Positions 25,466 to 33,877 of a stretch of 33,877 nt of DNA are shown one piece after another. Within the stretch, counting starts at the first letter, position 1, and each line of letters opens with the position of its first letter. A model generated the notes under the pieces. The model saw nothing but the letters and a program-made list of their open reading frames with translations. It ran no database searches and was not told the origin of the DNA. The DNA comes from Planctomycetales bacterium (lineage in GTDB: Bacteria > Planctomycetota > Planctomycetia > Planctomycetales > Planctomycetaceae), in contig JACRIH010000516.1 of the NCBI GenBank assembly GCA_016235885.1, positions 1 to 33,877 of the forward strand, written 5' to 3'. The position numbers were made by a program, and so were the translations under genes.

Positions 25466-25791
25466 AAAGCGGCGGATGTTTCCGTTCGGCAACACCAATC
25501 ATTGGTGCTCGTCATGTAAACGCACGCCAACATCGATCAACGGATGCGACCCGTCAGCAGTGTCGGGGCTTGCCGGTTCGTTTGGTCACGCAGTTCAACA
25601 CACCAGACTCGCGGTTGATCCACACCGGCGGCCTGATGATCTCAACCGATTTCGAAACGGTGTTGCCGCGACATGAGCAGCCGCGGAATAACCGTCCCAC
25701 GAATCAAACTGATTGGCCCGTTGCGGAGTTGACCGATCAATTCGGAGCAGAGATTGGAGAGAAGTTGGTGCAAGGACTCGCCGCGCCCTGA
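25462..25791 (+). CDS. Doubtful 109-residue open frame overlapping the Hsp70 stop
   Basis: The frame begins at ATG 25462 with a 4-bp ATGA overlap with the Hsp70 stop, as in coupled genes, and ends 174 bp before the convergent M50 gene. The product has no recognised domain, signal or membrane segment. Its last 45 residues (TDWPVAELTDQFGAEIGEKL) look more protein-like than the rest. It may be chance or the decayed end of a gene. Confidence 0.25.
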   Translation: MKSGGCFRSATPIIGARHVNARQHRSTDATRQQCRGLPVRLVTQFNTPDSRLIHTGGLMISTDFETVLPRHEQPRNNRPTNQTDWPVAELTDQFGAEIGEKLVQGLAAP

Positions 25792-25872
25792 AACTGAGGC
25801 AATCGACAAGAAATCACCCGCCGACGGATGTTATAGGATGTCATACGCAATCGGAGTGAAACCCCGTTCGAC

Positions 25873-25905
25873 AGACTTCCGAAGTCTTTGAAACTTCGGA
25901 AGTCT
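25873..25905. repeat. Hairpin between convergent genes
   Basis: agacttccgaagt (25873-25885) and acttcggaagtct (25893-25905) are perfect inverted arms, with a 7-nt loop ctttgaa. It lies between the plus-strand genes and the end of the M50 gene, where a terminator would be expected, but the flanks are not T-rich. Confidence 0.55.
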
Positions 25906-25965
25906 CGGTCGAAGCGACCGCGCATCGATTTCGTGGAATGCGGATCAGTGAAGTCGCGAGCCGCT

Positions 25966-27951
25966 TCACAAGCGGAAGTGGAACGTGTGGCGCAGGTAGA
26001 GCCACACCCAATCGCCTGAGGTGCGGTTGCTGATGAGAAATTTGGCGCGGCCGCGCATGCCGGAACGCAACAGCGAGGCATCCTCATCCAGCAGCAGGGT
26101 GGCTTGGTACGCACTGCCGGATTGCAGTCGCTCGCGGCCTTCCTGGTCGCTCTCGGTCGCCAAGTCTCCGCCATACTTGTTGGAGAGGGCGGGGGGGGCG
26201 TACAGCACTTCGCGGTCGGAAATTTCGATTACCTTGGCGCGATACATTTTGTCTGGGAAGTGGTCGAGCTTGATTTTCACCTCGCGACCGATTTTCAGTT
26301 CATTGCGGTCGCGCTGGTCGACCAGGACGATGGCTTGAAAGTCATCGTTGGGGGCGATGCTGCACAGGTGCGTACGCGGTTCGATGAAGCTGCCGAGGTT
26401 TCGCGGTTCCAGCGGCGACCCGAACCACTTGTTCAGCCGATTGCGGCTCGGATCGTGTTTTGGCTCGGCCACACGTTGCGGATCGACGACGACGCCATCT
26501 CCCGGTGCGAGAATGGTCAGCCGCTCCAACTGCTTCTCGTAGTCGATCACTTGCTCGCGGATGGACTGCAGTTTCTCTTCCGCAAGTTGCACTCGCGTCG
26601 AATCATTCAGAGCACGGACCGTTTTGAGTTCCTGCTCCTGGACGGATTCATCGACCTTGAATTGGCGGAACTGCTGCTCTTTTTCGATGTTCTCCAGTCT
26701 GGCCAGCACGTCTCCCTTCTTCACTCGCTGGCCTGGCCTGACAACCTGTTCAATGAGTCGGCCGGGTGTTTGAGTGTAGATGTTCTGGACCTTGAATGGT
26801 TCGATCACCAGCCCGGCTTGGGCATGCAGCGGCAGTGGCACGGACAGCGCGGCTCCGATCAGCAGGCCGAGCACGATCAGGGACACCGTGATCTTCGTGT
26901 AGCTCATGGGTTGCAACCTCGGTGCAGAAATGATGCGGTAGACATTCCAACCCATCGCGCCGAACATCGAAACGACGGACAGCACGGCGATGGCGATGCC
27001 AATACTTTGGAGTTCGTAGGGCTTGAGGAACGTGTAGAAAAACATCAGGATCGCGAACATCACGACCCAGCGGTAAATCCACGCGGCAATCGCGAACAGG
27101 ATGAACCAATGCTTGCCGGTCTGCGGCATGAACGGGTCGGGTCGCGACTCGATTCCCAGACACCACCAGGCGAACGTTTCGCGGACCAGCCGATCCGCCT
27201 TCGGTCGCAGGTTCGGGATTTCCAGCAGGTCGGCCATCATGTAGTAGCCGTCGTACCGCATGAGTGGGTTGGCGTTGAAGATCACCGTCGTGATTGTCGA
27301 GACAAAAAACAGGTTCAGGCACAGGTAATGAAACAGTCCCGGTTGGCTGAACCACCAGCCGAAGACGGCCAGCGACGACAGCACGACCTCGATGTACATC
27401 CCGGCGGCGCCGATCATGATCCGCGCCCATTTGTTCCGCAACAACCACGAATCGGACACGTCGCAGTACAGGCAGGGGCTGAGGACGAGGAACATCATCC
27501 CCATCTCGTGGCACTCACCGCGGAAATGCTTGCAGGTGAGGCCGTGGCCGAACTCGTGGATAATCTTGGCGCAGCCGAGCACCACCCAGAGATAAGCCAG
27601 ATTGGGCCAGCCGAAGAACTGTTTGAACTCGGGCAGCCGGCCGTGGAATTCCTGAAACTGCACGGTTAACAACGTCGTTGCCGCCAGAAACAGGGCCACT
27701 GCCAGGAAGACGCCGAACGGCGTGTACATCCAGCGGAAGAACGGGTAGATCACCTTCAACGTGCGCTCGGGATCCCAACCGGGCAGCCGGATGTACAGAA
27801 TGTTGCGGATGGCCGCCTTGATTTTTTCCTTCTGCTTCTCTCGCTTCTGCTTGATGAGCGAGGTGCCTTGTCCCTGACGATTGCTGTAAACCAGTCCGGT
27901 GCGATGCAGGTCGGTGATGAGGTTCTGCACTTCTTCGAGCGTCAGCCGCAC
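25966..27951 (-). CDS. M50 (site-2-type) metalloprotease fused to HlyD-type adaptor domain, main open frame
   Basis: 661 residues counted from GTG 27951, but homologous coding continues upstream (27952-28200) across an in-frame TAG, so this is the larger part of a split gene. Near the N-terminus is an RLTLEEVQNLITDLHRTGLVY helix (the end of a PqqD-like domain). Then come several membrane helices with the zinc motif HEFGH at residues 132-136 (second part NANPLMRYDGYY). After about residue 380 is a HlyD-type adaptor: barrel-sandwich (TPGRLIEQVVRPGQRVKKGDVLARLENIE), coiled coil and beta-barrel. Such proteins sit in the inner membrane with the adaptor part outside and are frequent in planctomycetes beside HlyD-like genes. 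GTG 27951 lacks a Shine-Dalgarno, so translation from it is doubtful. Confidence 0.85.
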   Translation of the reverse strand: MRLTLEEVQNLITDLHRTGLVYSNRQGQGTSLIKQKREKQKEKIKAAIRNILYIRLPGWDPERTLKVIYPFFRWMYTPFGVFLAVALFLAATTLLTVQFQEFHGRLPEFKQFFGWPNLAYLWVVLGCAKIIHEFGHGLTCKHFRGECHEMGMMFLVLSPCLYCDVSDSWLLRNKWARIMIGAAGMYIEVVLSSLAVFGWWFSQPGLFHYLCLNLFFVSTITTVIFNANPLMRYDGYYMMADLLEIPNLRPKADRLVRETFAWWCLGIESRPDPFMPQTGKHWFILFAIAAWIYRWVVMFAILMFFYTFLKPYELQSIGIAIAVLSVVSMFGAMGWNVYRIISAPRLQPMSYTKITVSLIVLGLLIGAALSVPLPLHAQAGLVIEPFKVQNIYTQTPGRLIEQVVRPGQRVKKGDVLARLENIEKEQQFRQFKVDESVQEQELKTVRALNDSTRVQLAEEKLQSIREQVIDYEKQLERLTILAPGDGVVVDPQRVAEPKHDPSRNRLNKWFGSPLEPRNLGSFIEPRTHLCSIAPNDDFQAIVLVDQRDRNELKIGREVKIKLDHFPDKMYRAKVIEISDREVLYAPPALSNKYGGDLATESDQEGRERLQSGSAYQATLLLDEDASLLRSGMRGRAKFLISNRTSGDWVWLYLRHTFHFRL

Positions 27952-28200
27952 TGTGGGAAATTCGCGATGGAACTCATCGCGAATTTGCTCCAGGCTCCGT
28001 TCGCCGTTCAGCAGGTTGAGAATCTTGTACTGTTCCGGTTGAAACCGGTAGTACTACAGCGCGACCGGGTCTTTGATGACCCACGAACCGGCACCCTGGT
28101 AGTGAATCTGCTCGATGGTCAGGTCGGCTCGGGCCTTGAGGGGGATGGGCCGCTGAGCCGACGAGAGGAGTTGTGACGGAACGGTGGGGGCGAAACTCAT
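27952..28200 (-). pseudogene. 5' part of the M50/HlyD gene, cut off by an in-frame TAG
   Basis: From ATG 28200 the frame reads MSFAPTVPSQLLSSAQ..., then GAGSWVIKDPVAL, TAG (28054-28056), then YYRFQPEQYKILNLLNGER and on into the main frame with no shift. The sequence on both sides of the TAG forms one PqqD-like domain, and the position fits a Lys codon (AAG) in relatives as I recall them (VALKYYRF). One base change would restore a 744-residue protein. It may be a real nonsense mutation, a sequencing error, or a suppressed codon. Confidence 0.8.
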
Positions 28201-28296
28201 AAGTGGCTGCGGTGTCTGACGCGGAGGTGATTCATTCCAGAAGATTGAACCGTTGTGGAGTGCGAACGGTTCCGGTGGCCGATCGGGTGGCGAGCG

Positions 28297-29304
28297 TTAT
28301 TTGGTTTCTTTGGTTCCCGATTTCTCCGCGGTCTCGGCGGCCACCTTGCGGCTCGGTTCGATAATCATCGTGGCGTTCGCTCCGGCTTTCAGGATTTCGC
28401 CCCGGTTGGAAACTTCGGCCCGCACGCGAACCCTGTCGAGAACGACTTTGGCGTCGATGAACACGACCTTGCCCTCGAAGATTTCCTTTTCCTGCGGCAG
28501 GTCCGCATCCTGAATGTCGAGATTCACCCGCACATTGGCTCCGATTTGAATCGACAGGACGTCGCGTAGTGGAACGTTTCCTTCGACGTAGACTTTGCTC
28601 GTGTCAACTAGATCGACGATTGGATTCAATTCCCCTTCCCGAACCGCCTCGCCGACATGTTTGTGAACCTTGTTGACTCGCCCGCTGAACGGTGCCCGCA
28701 CGATGTACGAGTCGACGACTGCCGCCGATTCATTCATCTTGTATTTGTTGATTTCGAGTTGTTTTTCGGCGTTTTCAATCTGGAGTTTCGCGCGTGATGC
28801 GCCCAGTCTGAGTTTCTTCACTTCGATTTCCGGAACCGTTCCCTGGACTTTGGAGTTTGTATCGAGAGCGACGGCCAATTCGGCGAGCGAAAATTTGTAC
28901 GCCTCCTCGGCGTAGCGAACCTCGATGTCGTTCGCCGCTTCTGCCTTGGCTCGGTCGTGCGCGGCCCGGGCGATTTCGTCCTTCAGTTCGATGAGCACTT
29001 CCCCGGCCTTGATGAGGCTGCCTTCTTTCACGGTGATTGCCTTGATGACCCCCGTTCGTTCGGACGCCAGCGCCACATCGTCGATCAGTTTGATGCTGCA
29101 TTTGAAGACTTCGACGGTGCCCGAAGGTTTCGTAACGGCAGCCGGTGCGGACTCGGTCGTTGATGACTTTTCGGACTTGCCTGACTTGCCTGTGCTGCCG
29201 GAACCGGCCCCGGTTTTCTTCGATTCCTGCCCCCAAATTGGGGCGAACACGGACAGAGAAATGAACAACGCGGCAGCGGTGAATCCCGCCAGAATACGCG
29301 ACAT
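28297..29304 (-). CDS. HlyD/MFP-family periplasmic adaptor
   Basis: 335 residues from ATG 29304, with GAGGAGG upstream. The signal peptide is MSRILAGFTAAALFISLSVFA. Then comes a Gly/Ser/Lys linker (25-55), a barrel-sandwich half (GVIKAITVKEGSLIKAGEVL), a coiled-coil stretch (DRAKAEAANDIEVRYAEEAY to EKQLEINKYKMNES), the second lipoyl half (APFSGRVNKVHKHVGEAVRE) and a beta-barrel (VYVEGNVPLRDVLSIQIGAN). These proteins join inner-membrane exporters to outer-membrane channels. No transporter or TolC-like gene lies next to it; the M50/HlyD fusion follows 96 bp on. The two adaptors probably work together, as a pair seen elsewhere in planctomycetes. Confidence 0.88.
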   Translation of the reverse strand: MSRILAGFTAAALFISLSVFAPIWGQESKKTGAGSGSTGKSGKSEKSSTTESAPAAVTKPSGTVEVFKCSIKLIDDVALASERTGVIKAITVKEGSLIKAGEVLIELKDEIARAAHDRAKAEAANDIEVRYAEEAYKFSLAELAVALDTNSKVQGTVPEIEVKKLRLGASRAKLQIENAEKQLEINKYKMNESAAVVDSYIVRAPFSGRVNKVHKHVGEAVREGELNPIVDLVDTSKVYVEGNVPLRDVLSIQIGANVRVNLDIQDADLPQEKEIFEGKVVFIDAKVVLDRVRVRAEVSNRGEILKAGANATMIIEPSRKVAAETAEKSGTKETK

Positions 29305-29443
29305 GATGTGTGCCTCCTCGCATCGCACAGGGCCTACGAAATGGTGATCCTTCGTGCGGGAGACTATCCCCCGGCGGGCGATATGGCAAGGGCGGCTGAA
29401 GTCCCAACTGGGCTTGTGGAACCGGTGGAACTCCACCGCGACT

Positions 29444-30832
29444 TCAGTTGCCCAAGTTCTCGGATTGCCGCACGTGTGGCGGTGCGTCGATCTTGGCCGA
29501 GACGCGGCAGTGGCTGATCTGGTTTCCCGAGCCGGCACCTTTCCACTGGATCGCGTTCATCAGCCGAGGCGGGTCGCGATCGTCGAGGATCGTACAGCCC
29601 TGAATCATCGTGTCGCTGCATTCGTCCAGCAGGATGCCGATCGGCGTCGCTTCGAGCACCTGCACGCCGGTCAGTGTCACCCGCCGACAGCGTACGAGTT
29701 CGATGAGGGCTTCGCGCTGGAGTGGCACGACATCGCGAACCGTATGTGTGCCCGCTTGGGCATCTTGAATCACCAACCCGGTGAACGTGCAGTTCACGCT
29801 ATCCACGAATCGGATCCCGGTGCAGAGTTCGTTCGGTTCGTAATCCGGGTTGTGATCGAAACAGTTGGGCCCGACGACAATGTTTCGCGAGTGTTCGACG
29901 AGCAGATTTCGGGAATGTCCGCTGTAGATCACGTTCCCGCTGATCGTGACTCCGCGAGCGCTCGTCAGGTGGATGTTGTTTTCCTGACTGCCGATCAAAT
30001 TGCCGCTGATCGTCCACAGGCCGACCTTGTGGTTTTTCTCGGGGCTGTGCCCGATGAATCGAATGTTCGATCCGCCGGGGCTGTAGGTCGCCTGGATCGT
30101 GTTCGACGCGATCGTCCCCTCACGCACGCTTCCCTCGCTGGCATCGATGTAGATTTCCGCCGTCGGTTCGGCATCGGCTCCCGGCACCTTGTGGGCGCGG
30201 TTGTTGTTGTATTCAATGTCGTTCCCGGTGATTTGCAGATTGCGAATCTCGCTCCGTTCGATGCGGATGCCTCCCAGCCGGCAGTAGCTGATGTGCGACC
30301 CGCTGATGATCGTCTGGTGCAGATTGACCGTGTCCAAATGCACCCCGACGCCCGTGTTATTGTAGATGTGGCAGTGACTGATCAGCACATTGCGAACGCG
30401 TTTCGTGATGTAGACGGCCGTGCGGACCTGCCGAATCAGCACGCCCGCGAGTGTCGGTTGCATGACGCCGTCGATGTGGATGCCGTCCGCCAGCGGATGT
30501 GCCCCCTCGATCTCGATCTGACTGACGGTCGGCATCCGTTCGCGTTGCCACAACTGTGGCTTGAACGATGCCGGGTCCGCGCTGCCTCCGTGGGTGCCGA
30601 TCAGTTTCAGAGCCGGACCCTCGCCCATCATGATCAGCTTGGCCGTGCCACCGTGGCCGTGCATCGAAAACCGACCCTGATCGGTCAGGTTGACGACGAT
30701 CGGTTTCGTGAGTCGGTAGTTTCCTTGTGGGAAGGCGAGGACGCCGTCACCGTGTCGCAGCGCTTGCTGGATGGCATCGGTGTCATCTGCCCGGCCGTCA
30801 CCGATCGCGCCAAAATCGCGTACGTCGCTCAT
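29444..30832 (-). CDS. Right-handed parallel beta-helix protein (pectate-lyase-3 superfamily)
   Basis: 462 residues from ATG 30832. It starts with the Pectate_lyase_3 signature VRDFGAIGDGRADDTDAIQQAL, followed by GDGVLAFPQGNYRLTKPIVV. The rest is a long run of beta-helix coils with repeated N/G/I patterns: NVLISHCHIYNNTGVGVHL, NLQITGNDIEYNNNRAH, VTISGNVIYSGHSRNLLVEHS. Enzymes with this fold act on polysaccharides (lyases, hydrolases, epimerases), but no catalytic residues could be placed, so the substrate is unknown. No signal peptide is visible; the protein starts directly with the domain. It stands as a single gene between the secreted low-complexity protein and the HlyD adaptor. Confidence 0.85.
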   Translation of the reverse strand: MSDVRDFGAIGDGRADDTDAIQQALRHGDGVLAFPQGNYRLTKPIVVNLTDQGRFSMHGHGGTAKLIMMGEGPALKLIGTHGGSADPASFKPQLWQRERMPTVSQIEIEGAHPLADGIHIDGVMQPTLAGVLIRQVRTAVYITKRVRNVLISHCHIYNNTGVGVHLDTVNLHQTIISGSHISYCRLGGIRIERSEIRNLQITGNDIEYNNNRAHKVPGADAEPTAEIYIDASEGSVREGTIASNTIQATYSPGGSNIRFIGHSPEKNHKVGLWTISGNLIGSQENNIHLTSARGVTISGNVIYSGHSRNLLVEHSRNIVVGPNCFDHNPDYEPNELCTGIRFVDSVNCTFTGLVIQDAQAGTHTVRDVVPLQREALIELVRCRRVTLTGVQVLEATPIGILLDECSDTMIQGCTILDDRDPPRLMNAIQWKGAGSGNQISHCRVSAKIDAPPHVRQSENLGN

Positions 30833-30960
30833 GGGAATTCCAGTGATGTAGGGCGGGGCGAGGAACGAGACCCACCGAGTTTTGCGTTGTGGGTCTTGCT
30901 CCTCGACTCACTCTGCAAAACTTGGCAACTTGAATGCAGATCTCCAACGAACGTTCACCA

Positions 30961-30995
30961 ACAAAGAAACCCGGCTTCATAACGAAGCCGGGTTC
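30961..30995 (-). terminator. Rho-independent terminator after the secreted low-complexity gene
   Basis: aacccggcttc (30968-30978) and gaagccgggtt (30984-30994) form an 11-bp stem with a 5-nt loop. On the minus strand it is followed by tctttgtt. It lies about 40 bp past the stop of the gene ending at 31036. Confidence 0.8.
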
Positions 30996-31035
30996 CCAAG
31001 CACGTGGTACAAGCGTTGGCCCGACAAACACCACG

Positions 31036-31917
31036 TTACTTTTTCGCGATGGTCGATTCGGCGGCGGGTTGCCGCGGTTGATTCGTGTTCGGATACGCCG
31101 GCAGACGGACAATATACGCACTGCCGTGTTGCGATTGCGAACTGACTTGCCGACGTTGCAGCGCCGGCGCCCAAGCGACTTTCTGACTGGTCCGGGATGC
31201 CGGCTTGATTTCGGTGCCGTTGTCGTCGCTGTCGTTGATCTTTGGCGTGGCGGCGGGTGCCTTCGGCTTGGCCTTTTCTTCTTCGACCGCCGGCTTTTCA
31301 CCATCGGTGGAAACTGGCGGCTTGAATGCTTCTCGTTCTTCGCTGTCGGGCTTGGCAGTCGGCTCCTTCGGTCGCGCCTTGAATCCCGGAGAGGCTTCGC
31401 GTGCAGGAGTCGGCGCTTCCGTGGAATCAGTTCCCGGTGCGGTGCTGCTTTTCGGCGCGGTGAAACCACCGGGACCGTTTGCTGGATCGTCGGCAAAGGT
31501 CTTTGGCGTACCGGCACCGCTTCGCGACGGTCCAAGATTCGAATTGTTCGACGAGCTGCCGGGCGCAGCCGGTGTTGCCACACCACAGTTTCCAGCGACA
31601 GGCACTCCACACGGGTTGCATGTGACCGGGCATGGATCACAGCAACCGTAGGCGGGACGATAAGCCATCATCGGAGTGCCACAGGAACCGGTCGAGCAAC
31701 CGCCACCGTTCCAAGCGTAGTTGGCCCCGTAGGTCACCGACGGTCCGTAGTAGTATCTCGGACCATAGGAAGCGTACCCGCGCGGACCATAGTTCGGCCC
31801 GAAGACGACGTCGAAAGCCCACGGGATGACCCCCGCTTCACTCGTCGAGGTCATCGCCATGAACGGCAGCAAGAAACACACACTGGTCAGCAGAAACCGG
31901 ACGCGGAGGCATCTCAT
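31036..31917 (-). CDS. Secreted low-complexity protein with Gly/Tyr/Cys head and Pro/Lys/Glu tail
   Basis: 293 residues. The signal peptide is RCLRVRFLLTSVCFLLPFMAMTSTSEA. Residues 30-75 are rich in Gly and Tyr (GPNYGPRGYASYGPRYYYG). Residues 75-120 have paired Cys (GGGCSTGSCG, GCCDPCPVTCNPCG). The remaining 170 residues are a disordered Pro/Ala/Lys/Glu/Ser stretch ending in a basic tail. Similar Gly/Tyr/Cys-rich exported proteins occur in planctomycetes, and a wall or envelope role is a fair guess, but there is no named domain. It is followed by a good terminator and is probably a single-gene unit. The charged tail could also bind polysaccharide or nucleic acid. Confidence 0.75.
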   Translation of the reverse strand: MRCLRVRFLLTSVCFLLPFMAMTSTSEAGVIPWAFDVVFGPNYGPRGYASYGPRYYYGPSVTYGANYAWNGGGCSTGSCGTPMMAYRPAYGCCDPCPVTCNPCGVPVAGNCGVATPAAPGSSSNNSNLGPSRSGAGTPKTFADDPANGPGGFTAPKSSTAPGTDSTEAPTPAREASPGFKARPKEPTAKPDSEEREAFKPPVSTDGEKPAVEEEKAKPKAPAATPKINDSDDNGTEIKPASRTSQKVAWAPALQRRQVSSQSQHGSAYIVRLPAYPNTNQPRQPAAESTIAKK

Positions 31918-32026
31918 GGAAGCACCTCAATGGTGAATGGAGCGTGGAGAAACTGTAAACGTTGTACGGACGTTGCCTACTCTCTGTCAATGATCCAATT
32001 TGTCGATGGTGGGTATTTGGGTGACT

Positions 32027-32842
32027 TCAGGGATTGTCCCGTGTGGCGAAGAGCGGCGAGCGAATCAGCCCGAGCCGATGGGCCCAAAACTTGTTCAGCA
32101 CGTGCAGCGTTGACAGACCATATTTCAAGCTGCGACGAAAATTGATGCTCGACGCTTCGGCGAAATATCGCACCGGGACGGGGATGTCTCCGAGCTTGAA
32201 CCCGAAATGGACCGCTTGGGCGAGGAACTGGCTGTCGAACACGAAGTCGTTCGAGTTACGTTCGTACGGAATTGTATCGAGCACCTTGCGGCGATAGGCA
32301 CGAAAGCCGCTGTGGAAGTCGCCCAGGTTCTGTCCCAGTGCGACATTTTCGATGATCGTCAGCACTCGGTTCGACAGGTATTTGTAGCGCGGCATCCCTC
32401 CCGCGAGCGCTTCGCGCCGGGTCCGAATTCGCGACCCGAGAACGCAATCACAAATCCCCAATCGCATGATTTCCACCGCGATGGGAATTACGCGACTGTC
32501 GTATTGGTAATCCGGATGGATCATGACGATGAAGTCGGCTCCGGATTCGAGCGCGTACCGATAGCACGTCTTCTGATTGCCGCCGTAGCCCAGATTTCGT
32601 TCGTGCTGGATGACAGTCAGGCCGAGATCGCGGGCGACCTCGACGGTGTTGTCACTGCTGCAATCGTCAACGAGCACGATTTCGTCAACCGATCCGGCGG
32701 GAATGTCGGACACCGTGCGACGCAAAGTCGTGGCGGCGTTGTAAGCCGGCATGACCGCGACCACCCGCGATTTCTGATCGGCCGTGGCGGGCTGACTGGC
32801 CAGCAAGGTTTCCAGTGAGGGCAGACGTTCCGTTTGAAGCAT
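32027..32842 (-). CDS. Family 2 glycosyltransferase (dolichyl-phosphate-mannose-synthase-like)
   Basis: 271 residues from ATG 32842, with AGGA about 10 nt upstream; an ATG-like extension to 32899 is open but unneeded. The GT-A fold is clear: [18 protein letters not shown] at the N-terminus, [17 protein letters not shown], the DXD-like MIHPDYQYD (donor and metal site), [38 protein letters not shown] and [13 protein letters not shown] (catalytic-loop part). Relatives transfer a sugar from a nucleotide donor to polyprenyl phosphate or to a glycan. It lacks the C-terminal membrane domain of some DPM-like enzymes, so it should sit on the inner face of the membrane. It lies next to the secreted protein without obvious link. 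Confidence 0.92.
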   Translation of the reverse strand: MLQTERLPSLETLLASQPATADQKSRVVAVMPAYNAATTLRRTVSDIPAGSVDEIVLVDDCSSDNTVEVARDLGLTVIQHERNLGYGGNQKTCYRYALESGADFIVMIHPDYQYDSRVIPIAVEIMRLGICDCVLGSRIRTRREALAGGMPRYKYLSNRVLTIIENVALGQNLGDFHSGFRAYRRKVLDTIPYERNSNDFVFDSQFLAQAVHFGFKLGDIPVPVRYFAEASSINFRRSLKYGLSTLHVLNKFWAHRLGLIRSPLFATRDNP

Positions 32843-32943
32843 GCTTGACGATCCTGAAAAATGCCGCGATTCATTGTCAGCAGGCGTGATACCAAACACA
32901 ACCCGAACAGCGATCGAGTGCGACGAATTTTTGAGGAGGGAAC

Positions 32944-32971
32944 TTGTCTCGCGCGGGTCTTGTGCTAAACT
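32944..32971 (+). promoter_or_regulatory. Sigma-70-type promoter of tRNA-Asp
   Basis: -35 TTGTCT (32944-32949), 16-bp spacer, -10 TAAACT (32966-32971) with an extended-10 TGC before it. It lies 45 bp upstream of the tRNA, on the plus strand. Confidence 0.65.
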
Positions 32972-33016
32972 TCCCGCGTCGCTGCCGGCCTGATTTTCCG
33001 ATCGGTTCCAGCGAAT

Positions 33017-33091
33017 GGCTCCGTAGCTCAGTTGGTTTAGAGCGTCGGCCTGTCACGCCGAAGGTCACGGGTTCAAGTCCCGCCGGAGTCG
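33017..33091 (+). tRNA. tRNA-Asp (GTC)
   Basis: Acceptor GGCTCCG pairs with CGGAGTC, the discriminator is G, and the CCA is not encoded. The anticodon arm is TCGGC-CTGTCAC-GCCGA with anticodon GTC. The D-arm TAGCTCAGTTGGTTTAGAGC and the T-loop TTCAAGT are standard; one A-C mismatch sits at the top of the T-stem. Confidence 0.95.
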
Positions 33092-33095
33092 CTTG

Positions 33096-33131
33096 GGCCA
33101 GTCTGGTTTCCCCAGACTGGCCTTTTTCTTT
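33096..33131 (+). terminator. Rho-independent terminator after tRNA-Asp
   Basis: ggccagtctgg (33096-33106) and ccagactggcc (33112-33122) form an 11-bp stem with a 5-nt loop, followed by tttttctttt. It sits 5 nt past the tRNA end. Confidence 0.92.
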
Positions 33132-33160
33132 TGGTGAATCCCCCCTTCGAGGACGACGCC

Positions 33161-33877
33161 ATGCGAATTCGACTACTCGTCATGTTGGCCTGCTGGCTGG
33201 CAATGCTGCCCCCCAGCACATTCGCCCAGCGAAAGACCGAAAACGTCATCTACGTGACGCTCGACGGCATGCGCTGGCAGGAAGTTTTCGGTGGGGCACA
33301 GGAGCAGTTCCTCGGCAAAGACGCCGGCGTGTCGAATGTGGCGGCAACGAAAAGCCGGTTCTGGCGCGAAACGGTTGCGGAACGTCGCGAGGTCTTGCTT
33401 CCCTTCTTTTGGAAGACAATCGCGACGCAGGGGCAAATCTTCGGTGACCCCGACGCCAACGCCACGGCGACGATCACGAACACGATGAAGTTTTCGTACC
33501 CCGGCTACAACGAAATGTTCGTCGGTTTCGCGGACGACGCGAACATCAACTCGAATGCCAAGAAACCGAACCAGCACGTCAACGTGCTGGAGTTTCTGAA
33601 CGGTCGGCCGGGCTTCGAAAAGCGCGTGGCGGCGTTCGCGACGTGGGATGTGATTCCCTACATCCTGAATCAGGAACGCAGCCGGCTTTTCGTTCACGCC
33701 GGCATCACGCCGGTGAAGGACGATCCGCTGACGGAGCGCCAGCGGCTGCTCAACGACTTGATCGCCGATTCGGTGACGCTGTGGGACGGCAACCTGATCG
33801 ATTCGCTCACGTTCCACTCGGCCCGCGAGTACCTGCTCAAACACAAGCCGCGAGTCCTGTACATCGGCCTGGGCGAA
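33161..33877 (+). CDS. Alkaline-phosphatase-superfamily protein, N-terminal part (runs off the window)
   Basis: Open from ATG 33161 to the right edge (239 codons), with GAGGA 8 nt upstream. The signal peptide is MRIRLLVMLACWLAMLPPSTFA. The N-terminal strand NVIYVTLDGMRWQEVFGGA has the metal-binding D of the superfamily in TLDG, and NTMKFSYPGYNEMF (with T or S as nucleophile region) follows at about 106-120. Then come helices NQHVNVLEFL and LFVHAGI, and the window ends at YIGLGE. Members are exported phosphatases, phosphodiesterases or sulfatase-like enzymes; the substrate cannot be told. It follows the tRNA-Asp terminator and is the first gene of its own transcript. Confidence 0.85.
   Translation, partial: MRIRLLVMLACWLAMLPPSTFAQRKTENVIYVTLDGMRWQEVFGGAQEQFLGKDAGVSNVAATKSRFWRETVAERREVLLPFFWKTIATQGQIFGDPDANATATITNTMKFSYPGYNEMFVGFADDANINSNAKKPNQHVNVLEFLNGRPGFEKRVAAFATWDVIPYILNQERSRLFVHAGITPVKDDPLTERQRLLNDLIADSVTLWDGNLIDSLTFHSAREYLLKHKPRVLYIGLGE

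Noticed and set aside
26104-27669. 521-codon open frame on the plus strand
   Set aside because: It is antisense to the M50/HlyD gene with its HEFGH motif; the long frame is an effect of high GC codon use.
29354-30982. 542-codon open frame on the plus strand
   Set aside because: It is antisense to the beta-helix gene, which has a recognisable pectate-lyase-3 start and repeated coils. Its product has no domain and no ribosome site.

Overview
The window looks like chromosome from a planctomycete (Planctomycetota). The signs are a signal-peptide-bearing, Cys-rich protein built of YTV-like repeats (a planctomycete surface-protein family), several large multi-domain fusions not usual elsewhere, frequent GTG starts, high GC, and many interspersed palindromic repeats, some read in frame inside genes. 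This placement rests on gene content and style; no 16S rRNA gene is present. No complete mobile element, integrase, transposase or CRISPR array was seen.

Layout. (a) 1-3215, plus strand: the 3' end of a NuoF/HoxF-like flavoprotein subunit, then an 811-residue protein joining a 2Fe-2S domain, bacterial-type 4Fe-4S clusters, two cyclic-nucleotide-binding-like domains and a four-cluster ferredoxin tail. (b) 3216-7182, plus strand: an accessory block with a nested palindromic element, a small membrane protein, a DUF1801 protein, a DUF6194 protein with a shortened N-terminus, an AIPR (abortive-infection) family protein and an unrecognised 166-residue partner. (c) 7262-11373, minus strand: a secreted trypsin-like/LamG-like/SirB1-like fusion and the YTV-type surface protein. 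(d) 12079-16936, minus strand: rpsO, pnp, a soluble histidine kinase and an NtrC-type regulator in one direction. (e) 17033-20028: an Lgt-family protein, a divergent DUF2071 protein, and a tandem triplet of paralogous two-helix membrane proteins. (f) 20366-25465: a TPR protein, purine nucleoside phosphorylase, a secreted protein with three STN-like modules (minus strand), and an Hsp70 with a zinc-ribbon, proline-rich tail. (g) 25966-29304, minus strand: a HlyD-type adaptor and a PqqD-like/M50 protease/HlyD fusion that is broken by an in-frame TAG. (h) 29444-32842, minus strand: a beta-helix protein, a secreted low-complexity protein and a family-2 glycosyltransferase. (i) 33017-33877, plus strand: tRNA-Asp with promoter and terminator, then the start of an alkaline-phosphatase-superfamily protein.

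Best candidates for new biology: the AIPR protein plus its small partner (possible defence pair), the cNMP/iron-sulfur fusion next to a NuoF-like subunit (a redox complex that may be gated by a ligand), the triplicated membrane protein family, and the use of palindromic repeats as protein-coding insertions. Functional claims are from motif reading only; no database search was run.
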